Assembly (NCBI GenBank): GCA_003450915.1
Contig: DMEM01000165.1
Coordinates: 1 to 10,147 of the forward strand
Direction: 5' to 3'
Length of the DNA stretch: 10,147 nt
DNA from: Alphaproteobacteria bacterium
Lineage (GTDB): Bacteria; Pseudomonadota; Alphaproteobacteria; UBA1280; UBA12223
The stretch's first letter is position 1; every line of letters begins with the position of its first letter. Made by a program: the position numbers and the translations under genes. Below are positions 1 through 6,049 of this stretch, piece after piece. The notes below the pieces were generated by a model. The model was not told the DNA's origin and searched no databases. It saw nothing but the letters and a program-made list of their open reading frames with translations.

Positions 1-11
1 TAATATAACCT

Positions 12-36
12 GTATGATATGTTCATACTATATAAT
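12..36 (+). promoter_or_regulatory. Candidate promoter with operator-like dyad upstream of the BI-1 gene
   Basis: A perfect -10 hexamer TATAAT lies at 31-36, about 45 bases before the start codon at 82. No convincing -35 is visible at 16-18 bases upstream. In that interval there is a 6-bp dyad, GTATGA (12-17) and TCATAC (23-28), separated by 5 bases. A dyad abutting the -10 could be the site of a dimeric regulator that replaces or blocks -35 recognition. This role is inferred only from position. Confidence 0.45.
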
Positions 37-81
37 AAATATAAAAATCTGAAAAAATAACTTTAAGAAAGGATATCAAAT

Positions 82-798
82 ATGTATTCAAATTCAACAT
101 CTGTAGCAGGTTATAATGCTGCGTTTGCTAGATTTTTAAAAACAGTTTTTAACTATATGTCAGGTGGTGTTGCAATCTCAGGGGTTGCGGCATATCTTAC
201 ATTTCAAAATGCTGAAATTTTAGCAATGGCTAAAACTTTACCATTCCAACTTATTTTCTTTGCAATTTGGTTTGGTTTTGGTATTTTTGCTCACAAAATC
301 ATCAGCAAGGTTTCAACAGCAACAGGATTAGCTCTATTCATCGCTTTTAGTGCTATTACAGGTGTTGCCTTCACTCCTATTGTTGCAGCTTACACTGCTG
401 CAAATATTACAACAGCATTTTTTGTTGCTATGGCTATTTTTGCTTCAATGAGTATGTTTGGTCTATCAACTAAAAAATCACTTTCTGGTTGGGGTACTTT
501 TATTTCAATGGCATCATGGGGATTAATTGCTGCTATCGTAATTAATATTATTATGGCAATGTTTGGTGTTGCAACAGGTGGATTTAGTATGGTAATTAGT
601 TTCTTAATCGTACCGTTAATTTCAGCTGGTGTTGCTTATGAGCTAAATATGCTAAGAGATATGTTCCACGAATTTGGTGAATGCGAAGATGCAACAGCAG
701 AAATGTCAATTATCACAGCTGTTAGCTTGTATACAAGCTTTGTAGTTTTATTCTTAAATATTCTACAAATCTTAGGCTTCCTTGGTGGTGACGAGTAA
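82..798 (+). CDS. Bax inhibitor-1/YccA family membrane protein
   Basis: This 238-aa integral membrane protein has about seven hydrophobic segments (roughly residues 22-41, 54-74, 81-103, 107-126, 137-161, 167-186 and 208-233). That number and the total length are normal for the bacterial BI-1/YccA (UPF0005) family. The N-terminal YNAAFARFLKTVFNYMSGG and the C-terminal AVSLYTSFVVLFLNILQILG match the family's first-helix and last-helix signatures. Characterised members are inner-membrane proteins, some of them pH-sensitive calcium leak channels; YccA modulates FtsH. Family members usually carry an acidic pair in the last helices. Here the first position is Glu187 in AYELN and the second is replaced by Thr/Ser in SLYTSF, so channel gating may differ. 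The start has a good AAGAAAGGA ribosome site at 65-73. The gene is monocistronic, with a strong terminator just after the stop. Family confidence is high; the physiological role is unknown. Confidence 0.9.
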   Translation: MYSNSTSVAGYNAAFARFLKTVFNYMSGGVAISGVAAYLTFQNAEILAMAKTLPFQLIFFAIWFGFGIFAHKIISKVSTATGLALFIAFSAITGVAFTPIVAAYTAANITTAFFVAMAIFASMSMFGLSTKKSLSGWGTFISMASWGLIAAIVINIIMAMFGVATGGFSMVISFLIVPLISAGVAYELNMLRDMFHEFGECEDATAEMSIITAVSLYTSFVVLFLNILQILGFLGGDE

Positions 799-818
799 TA
801 CGATATAATTAAATCCAA

Positions 819-845
819 AAGCCTCTCAAATGAGAGGCTTTTTTA
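819..845 (+). terminator. Intrinsic terminator of the BI-1 gene
   Basis: A perfect inverted repeat, AAGCCTCTCA (819-828) and TGAGAGGCTT (831-840), is followed by a run of T residues through 844. It begins 20 bases after the stop codon. Confidence 0.92.
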
Positions 846-1153
846 TTGTTATTAATAGAGAATTATTTCATATATTAAATTGCAATTGTTACATCTCAAT
901 AAGCTGTAGAAGCATACTTTTTATAATACAGTTTTATTCATTGCCCGATATATATAATAACCTTTTACTTCAATCAATAAACTTACAGGTCGTTAATATT
1001 TAGCATCTCCATTATTAAATTAAGTACTTACCATTATCTAATAGAAGCAACTCACTGACTGTTCACTAGCCTTTTCTTCCCCTTTTAAGCACATAAAGTA
1101 CTATCATAACTTTAGCATTCTTAATTGTACTAATATAACAAATTTAAGCTATT
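846..1153. other. Intergenic region without a recognisable gene
   Basis: This is about 308 bases between two convergent genes. I see no ORF with coding character, no tRNA-like fold and no clear terminator for the minus-strand gene that ends at 1154. Isolated elements are a TATAAT at 922-927 with no matching -35 and the short palindrome AAGTACTT near 1021-1028. The sequence may be decayed, but nothing in it identifies a former gene. Confidence 0.5.
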
Positions 1154-1636
1154 TTATAATTTTTTTAATATCTCATCAAAATTATACTCATTCTCAAACT
1201 TATATACAAACAAAGGTATATTTAAATTTGCAAATAATATTTCTACCTGATCATCAATATTATAAATTTCAGGAATACCTTCAGGTAAAGAATTTTCAAT
1301 ATTAATACCACAAATAAACTTATTTCTTTTATTTAAAACTGCTATATCAACATCATGTTTTTCAACATTCTTATATTTACTTGCTAGCTCTATACATTCT
1401 AATTTTCTTCCTATTTTTATATTACTTATAATATCATCAATATCTGGCTTACAAATAATCTTATAACCTCTTGGTAACTGTCTAGCTAACCTATAATAAA
1501 ATAATAATTCTGGTGCTGATAAATCTTCAACAGACTTGTACTTTTCATAAAAAAAACTTCTTTTATAATACTTGTAAAATGTTATCAAAATCAAAATACC
1601 AAGCAACACAATGCTAAAATCAATTAAATATGGCAT
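1154..1636 (-). CDS. Small membrane-anchored protein with a DUF2726-like domain
   Basis: The protein has 160 aa. Residues 5-21 form one hydrophobic segment (IDFSIVLLGILILITFY), followed by a basic stretch (KYYKRS), which predicts an N-terminal anchor with the rest cytoplasmic. From about residue 39 the pattern SAPELLFYYRLARQLPRGY, then HDVDIAVLN (95-102), CGINIEN (109-115) and a C-terminal NIPLFVYKF, resembles DUF2726. That is a PDDEXK-nuclease-like fold often found behind a single TM helix. Asp97 and Glu114 sit where catalytic acids would be expected, but no lysine follows Glu114 in an E-x-K pattern, so activity is doubtful. The start is supported by an AGGGGG ribosome site about 9 bases upstream. 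It is very AT-rich, convergent with the BI-1 gene and downstream of the fusA terminator, so it should be transcribed alone. The assignment is by pattern memory only. Confidence 0.6.
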   Translation of the reverse strand: MPYLIDFSIVLLGILILITFYKYYKRSFFYEKYKSVEDLSAPELLFYYRLARQLPRGYKIICKPDIDDIISNIKIGRKLECIELASKYKNVEKHDVDIAVLNKRNKFICGINIENSLPEGIPEIYNIDDQVEILFANLNIPLFVYKFENEYNFDEILKKL

Positions 1637-1770
1637 ATCTTAGTTCCCCCTGCTAGTTATGTTATTTATAAACAGCAGTAAAAAAGAACTATACAAACAC
1701 CTTTTGCTTGTATGATTTTATCATATTATTCAATAACGTATGTTTTATTTTGATAGTAGACATCAATAAC

Positions 1771-1799
1771 AAAAAAGCCTCCATAAAGGAGACTTTTTT
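1771..1799 (-). terminator. Intrinsic terminator of the str operon
   Basis: A 12-bp stem is formed by 1771-1782 and 1788-1799 with a 5-base loop, ending in six U residues on the minus strand. One position is a G.U pair in minus-strand RNA but would be a C.A mismatch in plus-strand RNA, which fixes the orientation. It lies 20 bases after the fusA stop, so the operon ends here without tuf. Confidence 0.9.
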
Positions 1800-1818
1800 A
1801 TAATTATTAAACTCTAGA

Positions 1819-3894
1819 TTAAGTTCTTGAGTTTGCAATTTCTTCAGCAATGCTTGCAGGAACGTGATCATAGTGATCCATTTCCATTGCGAATGTAGCA
1901 CGACCTTGAGACATTGATCTAATACTTGTTGCATAACCAAACATTGATGATAATGGAACCATAGCGTTAATAACTGTTGAGCCAGCTTTATCTTCAGTAC
2001 CTGTAACCATACCACGTCTTGAAGATAAGTCACCGATGATATCACCCATGTAATCTTCAGGAGTTTGAACTTCAACCTTCATGATAGGCTCAAGTAGAAC
2101 TGCTTTAGCTGCTACTGCACCTTTCTTGAATGCCATTGAACCTGCAATTTTGAAAGCCATTTCAGATGAGTCAACATCATGGAATGAACCATCGTATAGA
2201 GTAACTTTAGCATCAACTAATGGGAATCCAGCTACAACACCGCCTTCCATTGCTTCTTTAATACCTTTATCAACAGCTGGAATGTATTCTCTTGGAATTA
2301 CACCACCAACAATAGTTGATACGAACTCGTAACCTGCACCAGCTTCTTGTGGTTCAATTTTAATCCATACGTGACCGTACTGACCTTTACCACCTGATTG
2401 CTTAACAAATTTAGCTTCTTGTTCAACTGTTTGAGTAATTGTTTCTCTGTAAGCTACTTGAGGAGCACCAACAGCACACTCAACGCCAAACTCACGTTTT
2501 AGACGATCAACAATAATATCTAAGTGAAGTTCACCCATACCTGATAGAATTGTTTGAGCTGTTTCTTCATCAGTATAAACTCTTAGTGAAGGGTCTTCTC
2601 TAACTAGTTTACCAATAGCTAGACCCATTTTTTCTTGGTCAGCTTTTGTTTTTGGCTCTACAGCGATGTCGATAACTGGCTCTGGGAACTCAATTGATTC
2701 AAGAATAACTTGGTCGTCTTGAGGGCAAAGTGTATCACCTGTTGTTGTATCTTTAAGACCAACAACCGCACCAATATCACCAGCGTAAAGTTTTTTAACT
2801 TCTTCACGTTTGTTAGCGTGCATAAGAACGATACGTCCAACTCTCTCTTTTTTACCTTTTGTTGAGTTATAAACATATGAACCAGAATCTAAAGTACCTG
2901 AGTAAAGTCTGATAAATGTTAATGTACCAACAAATGGGTCAGAAGCAATTTTAAATGCTAATGCTGAGAAACCAGCGTCATCTGAAGACTCTCTTGAAGT
3001 TTCTGAATCATCTTTAGGGTTAACACCTGCAATAGCTTTAACATCTGTAGGTGCTGGTAGGTAATCTACAACAGCATCTAGAAGTGTTTGAACACCTTTG
3101 TTTTTGAATGATGAACCACATAAAACTGGGAAGATATCACAGTTTAGTGTAGCTTTTCTGATTACTGCTTTAAGTTCTTCTACTGTTGGCTCAACGCCTT
3201 CAAAGAATTTTTCCATTAGAGCATCATCATATTCTACAACAGTTTCGATCATTGCATCTCTAGCTTCTGCTACAGCATCAGCCATATCAGCAGGAATTGC
3301 TATTTCAGCGAATTCTGTACCGTTTGTTGCATCATCCCACTCGAAAGCTTTATTTTCAACTAAGTCAACTAAACCAGTGAAGAATTCTTCAGCACCGATA
3401 GGCATTTGAATTGGAACAGCGTTAGCTTGTAGACGCTCTCTAATCATTTTAACACCATTATCGAAGTTAGCACCCATTCTATCCATTTTGTTGATGTAAC
3501 ATACTCGTGGTACGTTATAGTCGTTTGCGTATCTCCAGTTTGTTTCTGATTGTGGTTCTACACCACCAACTGAACAGAATACACCAACAACACCATCAAG
3601 AACTCTTAATGAACGTTTAACTTCAATTGTGAAGTCAACGTGTCCTGGTGTGTCAATAATGTTAAATCTGTGACCTTCCCAGAAACAAGTTGTAGCAGCT
3701 GAAGTAATTGTAATACCTCTTTCTTGCTCTTGCTCCATCCAGTCCATAGTAGCAGCACCATCGTGAACCTCACCGATGTTGTGGCTTCTACCTGTGAAGA
3801 ATAGAATTCTCTCAGTTGTTGTTGTTTTACCAGCATCAACGTGAGCCATAATACCGATGTTACGGTACATATTAATTGGATATTCTCTAGCCAT
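1819..3894 (-). CDS. fusA: Translation elongation factor G
   Basis: EF-G is the ribosomal translocation GTPase; with ribosome recycling factor it also helps split ribosomes. At 691 aa it is full length. The GTPase domain shows the P-loop AHVDAGKTTTTE (17-28), the switch I region QERGITITSAATT (57-69), DTPGH (81-85) and NKMD (135-138). Domain IV contains GGKGQYGHVWIKIEP. The C-terminal end has the usual GYATSIRSMSQGRATFAMEMDHY segment split over domain V. The MAREYP start and absence of the gammaproteobacterial insert after the switch region resemble alphaproteobacterial EF-G. The start is set by AAGG at 3905-3908, 10 bases before ATG. It is the last gene of rpsL-rpsG-fusA, separated from rpsG by an unusually long 143-nt gap carrying hairpins. 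tuf, normally next, is absent. Confidence 0.98.
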   Translation of the reverse strand: MAREYPINMYRNIGIMAHVDAGKTTTTERILFFTGRSHNIGEVHDGAATMDWMEQEQERGITITSAATTCFWEGHRFNIIDTPGHVDFTIEVKRSLRVLDGVVGVFCSVGGVEPQSETNWRYANDYNVPRVCYINKMDRMGANFDNGVKMIRERLQANAVPIQMPIGAEEFFTGLVDLVENKAFEWDDATNGTEFAEIAIPADMADAVAEARDAMIETVVEYDDALMEKFFEGVEPTVEELKAVIRKATLNCDIFPVLCGSSFKNKGVQTLLDAVVDYLPAPTDVKAIAGVNPKDDSETSRESSDDAGFSALAFKIASDPFVGTLTFIRLYSGTLDSGSYVYNSTKGKKERVGRIVLMHANKREEVKKLYAGDIGAVVGLKDTTTGDTLCPQDDQVILESIEFPEPVIDIAVEPKTKADQEKMGLAIGKLVREDPSLRVYTDEETAQTILSGMGELHLDIIVDRLKREFGVECAVGAPQVAYRETITQTVEQEAKFVKQSGGKGQYGHVWIKIEPQEAGAGYEFVSTIVGGVIPREYIPAVDKGIKEAMEGGVVAGFPLVDAKVTLYDGSFHDVDSSEMAFKIAGSMAFKKGAVAAKAVLLEPIMKVEVQTPEDYMGDIIGDLSSRRGMVTGTEDKAGSTVINAMVPLSSMFGYATSIRSMSQGRATFAMEMDHYDHVPASIAEEIANSRT

Positions 3895-3925
3895 GTTAAT
3901 TTTTCCTTAATTTTTGGATTTTGAT

Positions 3926-3972
3926 AAGCACTTATTAATATACAAATAATAATTATTCATTAATAAACACTT
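3926..3972 (-). promoter_or_regulatory. Sense-strand hairpin in the fusA 5' region
   Basis: On the minus strand the segments complementary to 3959-3972 and 3926-3939 can pair over 14 bp with a loop of about 19 nt. Eight pairs are Watson-Crick A-U (TTATTAAT with ATTAATAA), three are consecutive G.U wobbles, and the outer three are AAG/CTT. The wobbles would be A.C mismatches on the plus strand, so the fold favours fusA-sense RNA. It sits between the rpsG terminator-like hairpin and the fusA ribosome site. Being AU-rich, it would be weak. Confidence 0.4.
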
Positions 3973-3984
3973 GGAATTTCTTAG

Positions 3985-4028
3985 TAAAAAATCGAAGTTG
4001 ATAAGCTAAATAACTCACCAACTTCAAT
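3985..4028 (-). terminator. Terminator-like hairpin between rpsG and fusA (candidate attenuator)
   Basis: Ten bases complementary to 4019-4028 pair with those complementary to 3991-4000, with one G.U pair on the minus strand, and six U residues follow directly. The 18-nt loop can add a small inner stem. It starts 10 bases after the rpsG stop codon. The form is that of an intrinsic terminator inside the operon. Partial termination here would lower fusA relative to rpsL and rpsG, unless fusA has its own promoter in the remaining gap. I see no strong one. Confidence 0.6.
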
Positions 4029-4037
4029 TTTAATTTC

Positions 4038-4508
4038 TTACCAACGGAAGTGAGCGAATGCTTTGTTAGCTTCTGCCATTTTGTGAGTATCATCTCTCTT
4101 CTTAATAGCTGAACCTTTTTCTGTTGAAGCATCTAGTAGTTCTTTAGTAAGTCTATCTTTCATAGTCTTATCTGAACGAGATCTTGCAGCTGCAACGATC
4201 CATCTAATTGCTAGAGCTTGGCCTCTTTCAGCCTTAACTTCCATAGGAACTTGGTATGTAGCACCACCAACTCTTTTTGATTTAACTTCAAGTGCTGGAG
4301 CAACTTTTTCCATTGCTTCTTGGAACACTTCAATAGGATTTCTACCTGTTTGTGCTTTAATAGCTTCTAAAGCTCCGTAGAAAATCTTTTCAGCAGTTGA
4401 TTTTTTACCACCTAACATCATTAGGTTGATGAATTTAGAAGCAACTAAGTTACCATAAACTGGATCTGGCATTACTTCTCTTTTTTCTGCTCTGTGACGT
4501 CTTGACAT
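4038..4508 (-). CDS. rpsG: 30S ribosomal protein S7
   Basis: S7 is a primary 16S rRNA-binding protein that organises the 30S head and contacts E-site tRNA. The 156-aa length is standard. Diagnostic segments are MSRRHRAEKR at the N-terminus, GGKKSTAEKIFYGAL, the core KRVGGATYQVPMEV, and a C-terminal DTHKMAEANKAFAHFRW, which resembles alphaproteobacterial S7. A GAGAGGG ribosome site precedes the ATG. It follows rpsL by 18 nt in the same transcript. In E. coli S7 is the autogenous repressor of this operon, acting in the rpsL-rpsG gap. Here that gap is too short for the E. coli-type structure. Confidence 0.98.
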   Translation of the reverse strand: MSRRHRAEKREVMPDPVYGNLVASKFINLMMLGGKKSTAEKIFYGALEAIKAQTGRNPIEVFQEAMEKVAPALEVKSKRVGGATYQVPMEVKAERGQALAIRWIVAAARSRSDKTMKDRLTKELLDASTEKGSAIKKRDDTHKMAEANKAFAHFRW

Positions 4509-4526
4509 TTTAATTATCCCTCTCGA

Positions 4527-4898
4527 TTATTTAGGTCTCTTAGTACCATATTTAGAACGTGATTGTTTTCTACCTTCTACGCCAGCACAGTCTAGTGCCC
4601 CACGTACTGTGTGATATCTCACACCCGGTAAGTCTTTTACTCTACCACCACGGATAAGGATAACTGAGTGTTCTTGTAGGTTGTGGCCTTCACCACCGAT
4701 GTATGAAGTTACTTCAAAACCGTTAGTTAGTCTTACTCTTGCTACTTTACGTAACGCTGAGTTAGGCTTTTTAGGTGTTGTTGTGTAAACTCTTGTACAT
4801 ACGCCACGTCTTTGTGGGCATGCTTGTAGTGCTGGTGTTTTCGTCTTAACAACTTTGTCCTGACGAGGCTTTCTCACCAATTGGTTAATTGTAGGCAT
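4527..4898 (-). CDS. rpsL: 30S ribosomal protein S12
   Basis: S12 sits at the decoding centre and controls translational accuracy. The protein has 123 aa with the invariant TPKKPNSALRK (41-51) and RVKDLPGVRYH (86-96). Lys43 and Lys88, the usual streptomycin-resistance positions, are both wild type. Asp89 is the residue that is methylthiolated in many bacteria. The start MPTINQLVRKP matches the family and has AAGGAAA just upstream. The frame stays open to an ATG at 4970, but those 24 extra residues are not part of S12. The N-terminus is alphaproteobacterial in type, while VTSYIGGEGHNLQEHSVILI and HTVRGALDC read like beta/gamma S12. It is the first gene of the str operon. Confidence 0.98.
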   Translation of the reverse strand: MPTINQLVRKPRQDKVVKTKTPALQACPQRRGVCTRVYTTTPKKPNSALRKVARVRLTNGFEVTSYIGGEGHNLQEHSVILIRGGRVKDLPGVRYHTVRGALDCAGVEGRKQSRSKYGTKRPK

Positions 4899-5000
4899 TT
4901 TTAAATTTCCTTTTTCTTTAAGAACCCAACTAAGTTGCAACGCTTGTTGAATCCTAAGGGTTTTTCCCATTAATATTTATTCACAGCCATCTATAAAAAC

Positions 5001-5084
5001 AATAGATAACTTACTATTTTTTAAAGATATTACTATCTTAAAAAGTAGAGTTGTTGTGAATTCGATTTGTGAACCAGATGGTTC
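5001..5084 (-). promoter_or_regulatory. Structured 5' leader of the str operon
   Basis: About 200 nt separate the predicted transcription start (near 5100) from the rpsL ATG. Within this leader are three short stems: GAACCA/TGGTTC (5071-5076 and 5079-5084, 2-base loop), AAGATA/TATCTT (5024-5029 and 5034-5039) and AATAG/CTATT (5001-5005 and 5014-5018). The first lies about 15 nt from the 5' end. A long leader on a ribosomal-protein operon could be an autoregulatory site, but I recognise no known ribosomal-protein leader motif. Confidence 0.35.
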
Positions 5085-5106
5085 TACGCTTTAAACCTTA
5101 GTTTGC

Positions 5107-5134
5107 ATTATAATGAATTTTAACTCTATGTCAA
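5107..5134 (-). promoter_or_regulatory. Full-consensus sigma-70 promoter of rpsL-rpsG-fusA
   Basis: On the minus strand, -35 TTGACA (5129-5134) and -10 TATAAT (5107-5112) are both perfect, with a 16-bp spacer. Transcription would start near 5100 and run leftwards into rpsL. Such strength fits a highly expressed ribosomal operon. Confidence 0.9.
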
Positions 5135-5207
5135 GCATTTTTGCTCTATTTTTCAATTATTTTTTAATATTTTCTAATCTACAAATAAAATACATTTTTC
5201 CAATATA

Positions 5208-5236
5208 AAAAAAGACCTTTCTACAAGGTCTTTTTT
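5208..5236 (-). terminator. Intrinsic terminator downstream of the pilin-like gene
   Basis: A perfect 12-bp inverted repeat (5208-5219 and 5225-5236) has a 5-base loop, with A and T runs on the outer sides. It could stop transcription in either direction. It follows the minus-strand pilin-like gene by about 70 bases and insulates the str promoter from it. Confidence 0.88.
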
Positions 5237-5308
5237 ATAATTTACAAATAAATATCTGATCAATCACTCAAAATCATAACTAAAGCAAATAAAGAACACC
5301 TCTATTCT

Positions 5309-5914
5309 TTAATAATCTAATGCAGGCATAAGCTTAAAGTAGATAGAATAATTATCACCTGTCCATTTTATAACTCTAATATTTCCAGCAGAATAACTAA
5401 CAGAGCCATCAACTTTTTCTTCCAATCTATCCACAACTACTTTAGGAAAAGCTTCATATAAAATCCAGTTTGATGAGCTATTATTACCTGCGACACATGC
5501 CGCTGTATTTGTATTATCAGAAAGACCTCCAAAAGCAACATCAGACCTTAAGCACCTTATAAAAATCTTTTTACCATCTGATGTATTAATCCTTCCGGCA
5601 ATATCAGAACCTAAAAAACCAACATCTTCAATAGACAAATAAGGCCCCTTCCAACCTGCAACATAGTTATCTGCAAGAAAACCATCAATATCTCTATCTA
5701 AACCATTTGAAAAACCAAGCTCACTACCCGTATCTAAAAAATATTGATCATATGCTTTACCAACCTCAGTCATTTGAGCTAATACTGATGTTGCCTTGGC
5801 ATCTTGAATTGCTGAATATAGTGCTGCTCCTGATATTACTGATAAAGCACCAAAGATAGCTAGAGCTATTCTTGCATCAAGACCAAACATCGCACCTTTT
5901 TTTATATACTTCAT
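5309..5914 (-). CDS. Type IV pilin / T2SS pseudopilin-like protein
   Basis: This 201-aa protein has a short basic leader (MKYIKKG), then a long hydrophobic helix (about residues 16-36: IALAIFGALSVISGAALYSAI) continuing into a polar helix. That is the architecture of prepilins cleaved by PilD after Gly. Residues around 87-93 (AGWKGPYL) resemble the GPYL segment of the major T2SS pseudopilin GspG. Two cysteines (121 and 140) could close a disulfide in the C-terminal region. The usual F-T-L-I-E after the cleavage Gly is missing: cutting after Gly7 leaves AMFGLD, with Leu at +5 and Asp at +6. The start with the KKG leader is preferred over Met9, whose AGGTG is too close to its ATG, although the SD of the chosen start is weak. 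It is monocistronic, with no secretion or pilus genes nearby. Confidence 0.75.
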   Translation of the reverse strand: MKYIKKGAMFGLDARIALAIFGALSVISGAALYSAIQDAKATSVLAQMTEVGKAYDQYFLDTGSELGFSNGLDRDIDGFLADNYVAGWKGPYLSIEDVGFLGSDIAGRINTSDGKKIFIRCLRSDVAFGGLSDNTNTAACVAGNNSSSNWILYEAFPKVVVDRLEEKVDGSVSYSAGNIRVIKWTGDNYSIYFKLMPALDY

Positions 5915-5937
5915 TTTTCTATCTTTTTATTCTACCA

Positions 5938-5958
5938 AAGTTATACTATATACAACTT
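5938..5958 (-). promoter_or_regulatory. Hairpin at the 5' end of the pilin-like mRNA
   Basis: On the minus strand, bases complementary to 5938-5958 form a 9-bp stem with a 3-base loop: outer AAGTT/AACTT plus two G.U pairs inside. It begins at the predicted transcription start. It may stabilise the mRNA or act as a DNA operator; the G.U pairs favour an RNA role. Confidence 0.35.
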
Positions 5959-5961
5959 AAA

Positions 5962-5990
5962 AGTATAGCCTAACTCATATCAATATTCAA
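5962..5990 (-). promoter_or_regulatory. Promoter of the pilin-like gene
   Basis: On the minus strand, -35 TTGAAT (5985-5990) and -10 TATACT (5962-5967) are separated by exactly 17 bp. Transcription would begin near 5955, about 40 nt before the start codon. Confidence 0.7.
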
Positions 5991-5992
5991 AT

Positions 5993-6025
5993 AAAAAAGC
6001 AGTCAACCTAAATGATTGACTGCTT
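5993..6025 (-). terminator. Intrinsic terminator of the orphan 233-aa gene
   Basis: A perfect 10-bp stem, AAGCAGTCAA (5997-6006) and TTGACTGCTT (6016-6025), has a 9-base loop and a six-U tail on the minus strand. It lies about 25 bases after the stop of the gene at 6050-6751 and just upstream of the pilin-like promoter, so the two genes are separate units. Confidence 0.9.
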
Positions 6026-6049
6026 CAAATTATCGATATTACATATTAG

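Noticed and set aside
922..927. TATAAT in the 846-1153 gap as a promoter
   Set aside because: No -35 is present at 16-18 bases and no gene lies downstream on the plus strand. In such AT-rich DNA this hexamer is expected by chance.
1021..1028. Palindrome AAGTACTT as an operator
   Set aside because: It is a single short palindrome away from any promoter; it can occur by chance.
1689..2075. Minus-strand frame overlapping the end of fusA
   Set aside because: It is an out-of-frame reading through fusA and its terminator, with a composition unlike a protein.
2081..3409. Plus-strand open frames within fusA (2081-2332 and 3098-3409)
   Set aside because: They are antisense frames of a certain gene, with Ser/Ala/Thr-rich low-complexity translations and no ribosome sites.
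4899..4970. N-terminal extension of S12 to an upstream ATG at 4970
   Set aside because: Family S12 proteins start at MPTINQ or equivalent, and a good AAGGAAA site precedes that ATG. The 24 upstream residues have no counterpart in S12.
5888..5890. Met9 of the pilin-like protein as the start
   Set aside because: The AGGTG is only about two bases from it, and using it would remove the basic KKG leader expected of a prepilin.
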